Shown here piece by piece: positions 1 to 7,192 of a stretch of 21,239 nt of DNA. The position numbers and the translations under genes are program-made. The notes below the pieces were generated by a model. That model was not told where the DNA came from. It saw only the letters and a program-made list of their open reading frames with translations, and ran no database searches. Source of the stretch: JAHEJB01 sp037969195. Its GTDB lineage: Bacteria > Bacteroidota > Rhodothermia > Rhodothermales > Rubricoccaceae. The stretch's first letter is position 1; every line of letters starts with the position of its first letter. Where the stretch lies: positions 1 to 21,239 of the forward strand of contig JBBKWZ010000023.1 in NCBI GenBank assembly GCA_037969195.1, read 5' to 3'.

Positions 1-110
1 AGAGACGAAAAATCCACCCGCTTTGGTTTGCGGAAATTGAACAGGTGGATGATGAGCGGTATCGCCGCGGCTAGAAGACCAAGCAGAACGAGCGGATTCA
101 AAAAGGCCAT
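1..110 (-). CDS. BatA-like protein, N-terminus only (runs off the left edge)
   Basis: Reading the minus strand from an ATG at 108-110 gives 36 open codons to the window edge, starting MAFLNPLVLLGLLAAAIPLI and continuing IHLFNFRKPKRVDFSS. This is the typical N-terminus of the BatA / 'aerotolerance regulator N-terminal' family: a short lead, one hydrophobic membrane helix (about residues 5-21), then a basic cytoplasmic stretch ending in a VxFS(S)L motif. In the family this domain anchors a protein that usually goes on to a von Willebrand A or related domain, and such genes often sit in the moxR-bat cluster. Only the N-terminus is visible, so the C-terminal architecture and operon partners are unknown. 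It lies downstream of the small sorting-domain gene on the same strand, with a hairpin between them, so it is probably a separate transcript. The family match is by motif recognition only. Confidence 0.8.
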   Translation of the reverse strand, partial: MAFLNPLVLLGLLAAAIPLIIHLFNFRKPKRVDFSS

Positions 111-177
111 AGGCCGAACTAACGCCCGCAACAGGCAATCTGATATTCAACGGAAAAGACGTAGGCCTCAAAATCGT

Positions 178-208
178 GCGCCCCCGTCGGCAGAACCAAC
201 GGGGGCGC
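178..208 (-). terminator. Perfect 10-bp stem hairpin after the sorting-domain gene
   Basis: The arms GCGCCCCCGT (178-187) and ACGGGGGCGC (199-208) are perfect inverted repeats around an 11-nt loop, 26 bases past the stop codon of the minus-strand gene at 235-603. On the minus strand the stem is followed by ACGATTTTGAG, only a weak T run, while the strong T6 run lies on its upstream side. It is probably an intrinsic terminator, though the missing clean U-tract lowers confidence. Confidence 0.6.
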
Positions 209-234
209 AAAAAATCATCCAGGCTAAACGCGTA

Positions 235-603
235 CTACTTCAGCAATGTCACCCTTCGCGTAGTTGAGAAGCTCTCACCGACAAGGCGAACGAGGTAGAG
301 GCCACTCGGAAGGCCAGATCCACTTATCTGCGTCTCGAAACGCGTTTGCCCTTGGACGCGACCGGTAAAAAGCGTCCGCACTTTCCGTCCGAGCGCGTTG
401 TAAAGGCCCACCTCAATATCCTGCGTCCGCAGAACAGCGAAGCCGATAGTCGCGGACGGGTTGAATCGGTTTGGATACGCGCTCTCCAACATATAACCAC
501 CCGGCATCTGCTCCGATGATACACGCACAGCCGCCTCTTGTGCAGACGCCGTTGACGCGCTCAGCATCAGGATTCCGAACAGAAAGGTGTAAAAGAGTCG
601 CAC
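235..603 (-). CDS. Tiny secreted protein: signal peptide plus T9SS-type sorting domain
   Basis: An open frame runs back to 705, but I choose the GTG at 601-603. It begins directly at a good signal peptide (MRLFYTFLFGILMLSASTAS, then AQ), whereas the upstream residues look non-coding. The mature part opens with a roughly 15-residue linker. The remainder is a C-terminal domain of about 80 residues with the hallmarks of T9SS type A / FlgD-Ig-like sorting domains: YPNRFNPSATI at the first strand, VGLYNALGRKVRTL, and GLPSGLYLVRL before a short basic end (RRVTLLK). Normally such a domain is the tail of a large secreted enzyme or adhesin; here there is no cargo, and the whole precursor is 122 aa. 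It may be a remnant of a larger gene or a real minimal surface protein. It is divergent from uvrA, sharing the 604-815 intergenic region. Confidence 0.7.
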   Translation of the reverse strand: MRLFYTFLFGILMLSASTASAQEAAVRVSSEQMPGGYMLESAYPNRFNPSATIGFAVLRTQDIEVGLYNALGRKVRTLFTGRVQGQTRFETQISGSGLPSGLYLVRLVGESFSTTRRVTLLK

Positions 604-815
604 GAAGGGATTGGTAGCGGTTAGAAACCATCTAGTAGATAACACAAACGGACGAAAGTTCCTAGATCTTGTGCAGGCATTCAAGAAAGTGAACCAATAG
701 TGCACTTTCCGCTACGCCGCATTGATTTTACGCGAATGCGTGGCATCCTTTCTCCTCTAATCGCGTTTGCGTCTGTTTACCTGATACCTCACAAGCTTAA
801 GCGGTGTAACCCAGC

Positions 816-3740
816 ATGCCCCAAAAGAAAGCCGCCAAACGAGCAACTTCTCGTGGCCAAGCGAAAGACAACGGTGTCGAAATGCGTTTCTCCGGGCGAG
901 ATCTGGTTATCAAGGGCGCAAGACAACACAATCTCAAGAACATTGACATAACTATTCCGAAGAAGAAGCTCGTCGTTGTGACCGGGCCATCAGGTTCCGG
1001 GAAGTCAAGTTTGGTTTTTGATACGATCTATGCGGAAGGTCAGCGTCGTTACGTCGAAAGTTTGAGTTCGTACGCGCGGCAGTTTTTGGAGCGCATGGAC
1101 AAACCCGATGTCGACCTGATTACGGGTCTTGCACCTGCTATCGCCATCGAACAGCAGTCTGGTTCGCGCAATCCCCGATCAACCGTGGCAACCCAAACAG
1201 AGTTGTACGACTACCTGCGGCTCCTATTCGCGCGAATCGGGACGACGATATCACCGATTTCGGGAGAAGTCGTTACAAAGGATTCGCCTCGAACGGTCGC
1301 TGATCATTTACAAAGAATATTGGCACCCGGCGAGCGATTCTATTTATGCTTTCCTATACACATTCATAAGAGCCGTAATAATAGCGAGGAATTAAAAGCA
1401 CTGCTTGCCCGTGGTTTTTATCGTCTGTTGCGTCTTCCAACAGAAAAGCAGGCCCAGAAGGGTAAACAGGTTGATATCGTTGACCTAAACGAAATTGAAT
1501 CGGATACGGTAAAGACACCTTTGTCGAGACTTTTGGTCTTGGTGGATCGACTTATAATTCGCCCCGACGAAGAAGACGTCACTAATCGAATAGCCGATTC
1601 AGTGGAGCAAGCGTTTCGTGAAGGGAACGAGCGAGCGATTGTAATTACAGCCCCGAAAGAAGGCTTGTCTGAACGGTATAACTATTCGGCTCATTTCGAG
1701 CGTGATGGGTCGTCATTTGAAGAACCAACACCGCAGCTATTTTCGTTTAATTCTCCGTTGGGAGCTTGCCCAACATGTCAAGGCTTTGGTCGTGTCCCCG
1801 GAATAGATAAGGATCTAGTCGTCCCCAACGAAGACCTCTCCCTGCGGCAGGGCGCAATCGCGGCTTTTCGAAGCGAAATGTGGAGCACGTATCAACGTGA
1901 TCTTATCCGCATGGCCGCTAGAGAAGGAATTGATGTCGACAAGCCCTATGGAAAACTTCCAGAGGGTCATCAGAATATCATTTGGAATGGTTCTGGTGAT
2001 TACAAAGGTGTTCGCGGACTCTTCCGGTTCCTAGAGTTGAAAGCGTACAAGATGCACTTCCGCATTTACGCGGCTCGCTTTCGAGGGTACACACTTTGCC
2101 CAGATTGTGATGGATATCGCCTGCGATCGGAGGCGCTGAATGTCAAGATAGAAGGCGACGCGCTTGGTCCTCATGCATCAGGACGGCACTGGTACCACAT
2201 TGGGGAAATCGCAGAACTGACAACGAAGGATGCTGCACGGCTGTTCGGTAATCTTCAACTCACCGAATTCCAGGAAGCGGTTGCAGGGCGCGTCCTCGAA
2301 GAGATCAGCAAACGCCTGCGCTACCTGGTGGAGGTTGGGCTCGATTACCTCACCCTAGACCGGCTTGCACAAACGCTTTCCGGCGGTGAGAGCCAACGCA
2401 TTAACCTGGCGACCAGCTTGGGGTCGTCACTCGTGGGTTCGCTTTACGTCCTCGATGAGCCGACCATCGGCCTCCACCCTCGGGACAACGACAAACTCAT
2501 CACTATTCTTGAGGGCCTTCGTGATATTGGCAATACTGTACTTGTCGTGGAACACGACGCGCAAATGATGGAGCGTGCCGATCAGCTCATCGACATTGGC
2601 CCCGGTTCAGGTGTCCATGGAGGCGAAGTAATTTTCCAAGGAACGTATAGTGATATTCTCAAAGATTCAAATTCGTTGACGGGTGCCTACCTATCCGGCA
2701 AACAGGTGATACCCGTGCCTTTGAAGCGACGAAAAGTTGATAAGAAGAGACTAATTGAGGTTTTTCATGCCCGTCAACACAACCTGAAGCGCGTTGATGC
2801 GCGATTTCCGCTTAACACTGTCACTGTCGTCACCGGCGTCTCTGGCTCTGGAAAATCTACACTGGTGCACTCAACATTGTTCGCCGCACTCAAGCGACTG
2901 AAGGGCGGCGAGTACGACGGCAAGGTCGGAATGCACGATTCTGTGAAAGGTGCACATCTCATCGAATCCGTCGAGATGATCGACCAATCTCCAATTGGGA
3001 AGAGCCCTCGATCTAATCCAGTCACGTACGTGAAGGCCTTCGATTCCATCCGCGATCTCATGGCCATGACGCATCAGGCCAAAATTCGCGGCTACCGTCC
3101 TGGGACCTTTTCTTTCAACGTACCCGGCGGGCGATGCGAAGTGTGTCAGGGCGAAGGTGTTGTGCGAATCGAGATGCAATTCCTCGCTGACCTTTTCCTG
3201 GAATGCGAAGCATGTCGTGGACTACGTTACAAGCAAGATGTTTTGGAAATCCGGTTGACGGGGAAAAACATTGCAGAGATCCTCGCTATGACCGTCGATG
3301 AAGCCGTCGATTTCTTTCGAGGTCACAAGAAGATTGTTGGCAAGCTAAAAGTGCTTCAGGATGTGGGACTTGGTTACCTCTCGCTTGGCCAACCGTCCAA
3401 CACACTTTCAGGTGGCGAGGCTCAACGAGTCAAACTTGCTGCTCACTTGGGGCACGTCCAGAAAGGTCATACGCTCTACCTCTTCGACGAACCAACGACA
3501 GGTCTGCACTTCGACGACATTCGAAAACTCTTGGACTCGTTCAACGCACTCGTTGAAGCGGGGGATTCGGTCGTCTTAATTGAGCACAATATGGACGTGA
3601 TAAAATCTGCTGACTACGTGATTGACCTTGGTCCCGAAGGTGGCCGACGCGGCGGGTTTATTGTTGCTGAGGGCACACCGGAGGACGTGGCCCAAGTTGC
3701 CGAGAGCCACACGGGGCGATTTCTTAAGGAGGTCTTGTAG
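816..3740 (+). CDS. uvrA: UvrA, excinuclease ABC subunit A
   Basis: UvrA is the damage-sensing ATPase of nucleotide excision repair; it works as a dimer and loads UvrB onto distorted DNA. The 974-aa length is normal. The first ABC half has Walker A GPSGSGKSS at about 57-65, the conserved RRYVESLSSYARQFL stretch, a zinc module of Cys pairs 318/321 and 428/431, signature LSGGES at 521-526 and Walker B VLDEPTIGLH. The second half has Walker A GVSGSGKST at 674-682, zinc Cys pairs 774/777 and 797/800 (CEVC, CEAC), signature LSGGEA at 864-869 and LFDEPTTGLH. Every catalytic motif is intact. The ATG at 816 gives a 22-residue basic lead before MRFSGRDLVIKGARQHNLKN; the ATG at residue 23 is a possible shorter start. 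Part of the first half (roughly 1320-1500) is clearly more AT-rich than the rest. No SOS box was identified upstream. Confidence 0.97.
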   Translation: MPQKKAAKRATSRGQAKDNGVEMRFSGRDLVIKGARQHNLKNIDITIPKKKLVVVTGPSGSGKSSLVFDTIYAEGQRRYVESLSSYARQFLERMDKPDVDLITGLAPAIAIEQQSGSRNPRSTVATQTELYDYLRLLFARIGTTISPISGEVVTKDSPRTVADHLQRILAPGERFYLCFPIHIHKSRNNSEELKALLARGFYRLLRLPTEKQAQKGKQVDIVDLNEIESDTVKTPLSRLLVLVDRLIIRPDEEDVTNRIADSVEQAFREGNERAIVITAPKEGLSERYNYSAHFERDGSSFEEPTPQLFSFNSPLGACPTCQGFGRVPGIDKDLVVPNEDLSLRQGAIAAFRSEMWSTYQRDLIRMAAREGIDVDKPYGKLPEGHQNIIWNGSGDYKGVRGLFRFLELKAYKMHFRIYAARFRGYTLCPDCDGYRLRSEALNVKIEGDALGPHASGRHWYHIGEIAELTTKDAARLFGNLQLTEFQEAVAGRVLEEISKRLRYLVEVGLDYLTLDRLAQTLSGGESQRINLATSLGSSLVGSLYVLDEPTIGLHPRDNDKLITILEGLRDIGNTVLVVEHDAQMMERADQLIDIGPGSGVHGGEVIFQGTYSDILKDSNSLTGAYLSGKQVIPVPLKRRKVDKKRLIEVFHARQHNLKRVDARFPLNTVTVVTGVSGSGKSTLVHSTLFAALKRLKGGEYDGKVGMHDSVKGAHLIESVEMIDQSPIGKSPRSNPVTYVKAFDSIRDLMAMTHQAKIRGYRPGTFSFNVPGGRCEVCQGEGVVRIEMQFLADLFLECEACRGLRYKQDVLEIRLTGKNIAEILAMTVDEAVDFFRGHKKIVGKLKVLQDVGLGYLSLGQPSNTLSGGEAQRVKLAAHLGHVQKGHTLYLFDEPTTGLHFDDIRKLLDSFNALVEAGDSVVLIEHNMDVIKSADYVIDLGPEGGRRGGFIVAEGTPEDVAQVAESHTGRFLKEVL

Positions 3741-3801
3741 TCGAGGCGACGTTATGTCATTTGTTGTCATCTACATATCCTGTTTTGTCGACCCCAAATG
3801 A

Positions 3802-3844
3802 TTTGCGTGATGACCAAGAATGCGTCATTCCTGCTTGACGCAAA
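3802..3844 (+). terminator. Two-tier stem-loop downstream of uvrA
   Basis: The outer arms TTTGCGT (3802-3808) and ACGCAAA (3838-3844) enclose inner arms ATGAC (3810-3814) and GTCAT (3824-3828). The structure begins 61 bases after the uvrA stop. No T run follows, so it is not a typical intrinsic terminator; it may act in termination or mRNA protection, or be chance. Confidence 0.3.
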
Positions 3845-3966
3845 GGCTCTAACTAGGCGCATCCATGCCCCGGCATAACGTTTAGTCATAGGCAGTTGCC
3901 ACGTCGGGCGGACGGTTCTATCACTCAGTTCACTCACCCGTATGCGACAACGGTCGCTGAGCTAGT

Positions 3967-3975
3967 TGTGCATAA
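3967..3975 (-). other. Isolated DnaA-box-like nonamer
   Basis: The minus strand reads TTATGCACA, an exact fit to the degenerate DnaA-box consensus TTATNCACA. It is the only good match I found in the gene-free region, so it does not by itself indicate an origin and may be chance. Confidence 0.3.
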
Positions 3976-4378
3976 TACCGTTAGGCGCGAAACCACCTGC
4001 TGCGAAAGACAGAACGTACGGTGGTCTCAACCAATTGGAGGATGGCGCAAGAGCGGCGTTGCCAAAGCGGCTCCTTCGTTACGTGCCTCGAACTACTTCG
4101 AAAGCCGGGGAACACAATGTCATCGGCTAATCCCAAATTTAACCGGGTCTTGCAGCCAACATCGGAAGCGAGCATAACTCTGTTGTTGTTCCAGGGTGGG
4201 GCAGCCGCGCGAGGATCTCAGGTACGCCCTCGTTGGTGAGCGCCTGGAAATGATAGATGCGTGTGCACGTGGCGACCAACTCTTGTTGCCCTAGCGACTC
4301 CGGGTCCTCGACCCGCTGGCCCTACTTCGACGATCGGATTTATCCCGTTGCAAGACTTCGGCCAATCCTCGCCTAGGA

Positions 4379-4394
4379 TGTTTCACGTGAAACG
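4379..4394. other. parS chromosome-partitioning site
   Basis: The 16-mer TGTTTCACGTGAAACG matches the widely conserved ParB-binding parS consensus (TGTTTCACGTGAAACA) at 15 of 16 positions. Its core GTTTCACGTGAAAC (4380-4393) is a perfect 14-bp palindrome. It lies in the gene-free region rather than in a conserved reading frame, as expected of a functional site. ParB nucleates here, spreads with CTP and helps segregate the origin region. Chromosomal parS sites usually cluster near the replication origin, so this site suggests an origin-proximal window. No parA or parB gene is visible. I found no second site in the window. Confidence 0.85.
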
Positions 4395-4801
4395 TTTCGT
4401 TATAGAATTGCACCTTACCCAACATGCGAAGCCACTAATGGCGTTCGTAAACGTGCAATCGCGAGGCATCACAAATGTCGATGTCCGGGACACTCGGTAT
4501 AGTCACTCGTGTCAGCGTGGCTCCTCGATTCCAAGCCATTGCGCTTGCGATTCCCCTCCAGTGGATTAGAGTTGGTGAGTTGTTAGCATAACGGCCTGAC
4601 AGAGTGGGTTCCGACTGGAAGGTGCCTCGGCCCGAAGAATCATCGCCTATACAACGGAACTGCGAGAGCGTTTCGACGCATGGCAGCGGTCTTGCCAGCA
4701 ACACGTACGGTCTCTAGTAGTGATTAGGACAAATCGGCGAACTGCCTTGTCGCAATCCGCTTCATGGGCTTTGAAGCATTTGCATGCGTACATAGCCTCA
4801 C

Positions 4802-4818
4802 TCTTCGGAATCCGAAGA
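4802..4818. repeat. 17-bp palindrome (8+1+8)
   Basis: TCTTCGGA (4802-4809) and TCCGAAGA (4811-4818) are perfect inverted repeats around a single A. The size suits a dimeric regulator's operator, but no gene starts close by and it matches no operator I know. A run of A follows it on the plus strand, so it is not a plus-strand terminator. Confidence 0.35.
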
Positions 4819-5521
4819 ATCAAAAAACAACGGAAGGGTATGAAGGCACACTCAGCCTAGGTGGATCTTGCACCATCAAGGGCCAACTACCCAATCGCCC
4901 GCAACTGAAGGCACAACTTCAGTCAACTAAAAGGTGCGTTGGCCAGCCTCGTAGTTTGACTAATTAGGATCAGAAATATTCTAAGCACACTTAAGCTGAA
5001 GTAGCATTTGAGCGGCAACAACCCAAGCCCATTCTGTCAGCCGCCTGGGTGATCGATGAGAACTCGACTACTCCATATTCGCTGTGATAGTCCTTTACAA
5101 GGAGACAAATATTGCCGATGCTTCGCACGTGCGCCATTGCGTTCAGGACTCATCGCAAAACCGAATGCGGCTGCAAACGCTGTGATCCTCGCTCGCTGAA
5201 CGAGGGGGATCCCTGAAGTAATTCGGACGCCTATCCATGTGGTCCGCATCCCCGAACTGATCAAGATGAACCTCAAGTTCACTCACTCCGCCCTACCAAG
5301 AACGGCTCCGCCTCCCGCATAGTCGCAGCTGAGTCGGGCCCGGCCGTAATATTGCCGATACGCGTAATTCGAAATAGATCTCGCATTTCAATCATCAACG
5401 ATACGACTTCTCCTCGTTGCTCCGCTTGGTAGATCATGCAACTCAGTTGCAAACAAACGATATGATGCCGCTAGGGGCGGCGGAGAATGTTCAATACATT
5501 CTCGATATTAATCGGCGATGA

Positions 5522-6046
5522 ATGGTTTTTTGTGCCTGTCGGTGTGAGGATCTAGCACCATCAAGCTTCTCGTCGCTCTTTTCTCGTTCACGTAAACTCA
5601 TCTCCATCTTGAACGATTCACGTTTGGAACACTTAACAGTTGCAGAACGCGAACACCCTGCGATTCTCTTTGATGGGGTATGCAACTTGTGCTCCGGCAC
5701 TGTAGACTTCATAATCAAGCGGGATCCAGAAGGCCTTTTTCGCTTCGCTTCATTGCAGTCAGAAGCAGGAAGAACACTTTTGACGCGTCATGCTGTTGAC
5801 TCAAATGAAACGGACTCTGTATTGCTAATTGAAGAAGGCCGAGTGTTCGATCGCTCAACTGCTGCCCTCCGAATCGCCCGGCATATTGGGGGCCTTTGGA
5901 CGCTCTTCTTCGTATTCGTCGTGGTTCCGAAGCCGCTTCGCGACGCCCTCTATAGCGCTGTCGCGAAGCGGAGGTATCGTTGGTTCGGAGAGAAGGAAAC
6001 ATGCCGCGTTCCAACGCCGGAAGAGCGATCGCGTTTTCTCGGCTAG
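5522..6046 (+). CDS. DCC family thiol-disulfide oxidoreductase-like protein (DUF393)
   Basis: The core carries the family's DCC signature: ILFDGVCNLCSGTVDFIIKR, with Cys54 and Cys57 in a DGVCxLC loop. It continues with the expected FRFASLQSEAGRTLL stretch, an RSTAALRIARHIGG segment, a hydrophobic stretch about 127-135 and the C-terminal YRWFGxxxxCRVPTPEERSRFL ending. The family is thought to be thioredoxin-like; its substrates are not established. The protein is about 174 aa from the ATG at 5522, but the domain normally starts only a few residues before ILFDG. The first 40 residues look unlike the family, so a later start is plausible, for example TTG at 5624 (residue 35). No clear ribosome binding site decides this. 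A MaoC-type gene follows 87 bases downstream on the same strand, probably one transcription unit. Confidence 0.85.
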   Translation: MVFCACRCEDLAPSSFSSLFSRSRKLISILNDSRLEHLTVAEREHPAILFDGVCNLCSGTVDFIIKRDPEGLFRFASLQSEAGRTLLTRHAVDSNETDSVLLIEEGRVFDRSTAALRIARHIGGLWTLFFVFVVVPKPLRDALYSAVAKRRYRWFGEKETCRVPTPEERSRFLG

Positions 6047-6133
6047 GGGCATTACTCAATCCGAGTATCTTCCCTGATGCGGACCGTGAATGCACCGTCC
6101 TTCCCATTCGAGTTTCCCTCCGGTCGTACGTCC

Positions 6134-6550
6134 ATGCCACACACATACGAGTCCCTTCAGGTCGGTGACGGTTTCACTTGGTCGCGCGTCATCACCATGA
6201 ATGACGTCCAAAAGTTTGCCGACGTGACCGGCGACGATAACCCGCTCCACCTAGACGCCGACTATGCAGCGACGACACCGTTCGGAAAACCGGTTGTCCA
6301 TGGCGTGTACATACTTGGGCTAGCGTCGAAAGTCTTGGGCAGAGATTTCCCTGGCCACGGTGCCGTTGCAGTTTCTATCTCTGCCAAATTCCTTCGACCT
6401 GTGCCAGTCGGCGAGGAGGTTACGATCGAAGTAAAAGTATCAGAGAAGATCGAACGGTTCAAGCACGTTAGAATCCGACTGTACGCTTACGTCAATGGCA
6501 AGATGGCCGTAGGAGGGGAGGCCGTTGTGATTCCGCCGAGTGGGGAATAG
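6134..6550 (+). CDS. MaoC-like (R)-specific enoyl-CoA hydratase
   Basis: This is a single hot-dog-fold domain of the MaoC/PhaJ type, 138 aa from the ATG at 6134 (MPHTYESLQVGDGFTWSRVI). An in-frame upstream ATG at 6077 would add 19 residues unlike the family, so I prefer 6134. The catalytic hydratase signature is intact: FADVTGDDNPLHLD, with Asp35 and His39 in the D-x-N-P-x-H arrangement, followed by the VVHGVYILGLASKVLG helix. The family hydrates (2E)-enoyl-CoA to (3R)-hydroxyacyl-CoA, feeding fatty-acid or polyhydroxyalkanoate metabolism; related members act on other acyl-CoA or acyl-ACP substrates, so the substrate here is open. It ends in VVIPPSGE. The upstream DCC gene is its only close neighbour. 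Confidence 0.88.
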   Translation: MPHTYESLQVGDGFTWSRVITMNDVQKFADVTGDDNPLHLDADYAATTPFGKPVVHGVYILGLASKVLGRDFPGHGAVAVSISAKFLRPVPVGEEVTIEVKVSEKIERFKHVRIRLYAYVNGKMAVGGEAVVIPPSGE

Positions 6551-7147
6551 GGTGATCGTCGCGCCTCCCGTAGATGCTGCTTAAGAGCTTTACGGTTTTC
6601 ACTACCACGAAGACCCCAACATTCTGAGCTGCTGATTTGCTCTGGCCAGCCTACGCGCAACATGATCTGGAGCGGAGCCATTTCACGATGACCCGTTGGA
6701 ACCAATTGGTTGAAGGAACGCAAGTAGCTGGCAGTTCGATCGGGCTCTCTCTATCACGCAATTGTTAGGGTGTAGCTCAATCAAGAATGGGCCTCCTCCA
6801 GACACTTCCCTCCTCTGTGTGGGTATGAAACCAGTGCAAGAGTGTCTTCGCCTGGCGAGGCGAGTGATCGGTTCCGAGTCTCTTCAAGAAATGAGACTTA
6901 CCCGAGTACGGTAGCTAGTCAATTCAGAGTCGCGCACATCCACTACTACTTGATGCTGTGTGCCGCGGCAACCTGACGAAGCTGAACTTAGATGCACAAT
7001 CAGAGCGGTAAATCAGCGTAGATATTTCAGCGCCCTAGCGAAAACATCCGAACACTGGCGTTGACCCGACGTAGATAAGCATCTCCTATAACATTGTTTT
7101 TTCACGTCTTACAATGCCCTCTACAATTAGGTGCTTGGCACAAAGAA
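6551..7147. other. Gene-poor stretch of about 600 bp
   Basis: I see no credible gene on either strand. A minus-strand open frame at 6487-6723 overlaps the MaoC gene and resembles nothing I know. The only local structure is a 6-bp hairpin, AGTCTC (6877-6882) with GAGACT (6893-6898). No structured RNA family was recognised. The 3' ends of maoC and of the M48 gene converge here. Confidence 0.55.
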
Positions 7148-7171
7148 GGGCGGCCTCGGAAGAGACCGCCC
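7148..7171 (-). terminator. Intrinsic terminator of the recF-M48 unit
   Basis: On the minus strand GGGCGGTCT and AGGCCGCCC form a 9-bp stem (one G-T wobble) with a 6-nt loop, followed by TTCTTTG. It sits 21 bases after the M48 stop codon. In plus coordinates the arms are 7148-7156 and 7163-7171. Confidence 0.75.
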
Positions 7172-7192
7172 AAAACCAAACCGGAGGCTTCG

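Larger units (their letters stand above)
3741..5521. other. Gene-free region of about 1.8 kb carrying parS
   Basis: No open frame here looks like a protein: those present are short, overlap on both strands, have irregular composition (rich in S, R, C, T) and match no family I know. I see no tRNA, rRNA, tmRNA, RNase P or SRP RNA signature and no repeat array. What it does hold is a parS-type palindrome at 4379-4394, one consensus DnaA-box nonamer at 3967-3975, a hairpin after uvrA at 3802-3844, and a 17-bp palindrome at 4802-4818. It could be decayed genes, an unrecognised RNA locus, or a chromosome-organising region. Confidence 0.6.

Noticed and set aside
3873..3986. Possible integron attC-like element: GCATAAC at 3873 and GTTAGGC at 3980, near-complementary ends 114 bp apart.
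   Set aside because: The 5' box does not fit the RYYYAAC core, the expected inner paired boxes are poor, there is no second copy, no cassette gene and no integrase.
4261..4569. Plus-strand open frame of 102 codons.
   Set aside because: Composition is unlike a protein, there is no family resemblance, another frame overlaps it on the opposite strand, and it contains the parS palindrome.
4585..4592. GTTAGCATAAC short inverted repeat near 4582.
   Set aside because: Four-base arms are expected by chance.
4764..4967. Plus-strand open frame of 67 codons.
   Set aside because: No recognisable motif and no neighbour in frame; its start spans no ribosome binding site and it includes the 17-bp palindrome.
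5108..5359. Repeated 12-mer AATATTGCCGAT at 5108-5119 and 5348-5359.
   Set aside because: Only two copies, no extended similarity around them and no inverted partner; likely chance.
3741..5521. Replication origin (oriC) in the gene-free region.
   Set aside because: Only one good DnaA box, no clear AT-rich unwinding segment and no dnaA or dnaN nearby. The parS site suggests proximity to the origin, not the origin itself.
6487..6723. Minus-strand open frame of 78 codons that looked vaguely protein-like.
   Set aside because: It overlaps the end of the well-supported MaoC gene and matches no family I know.
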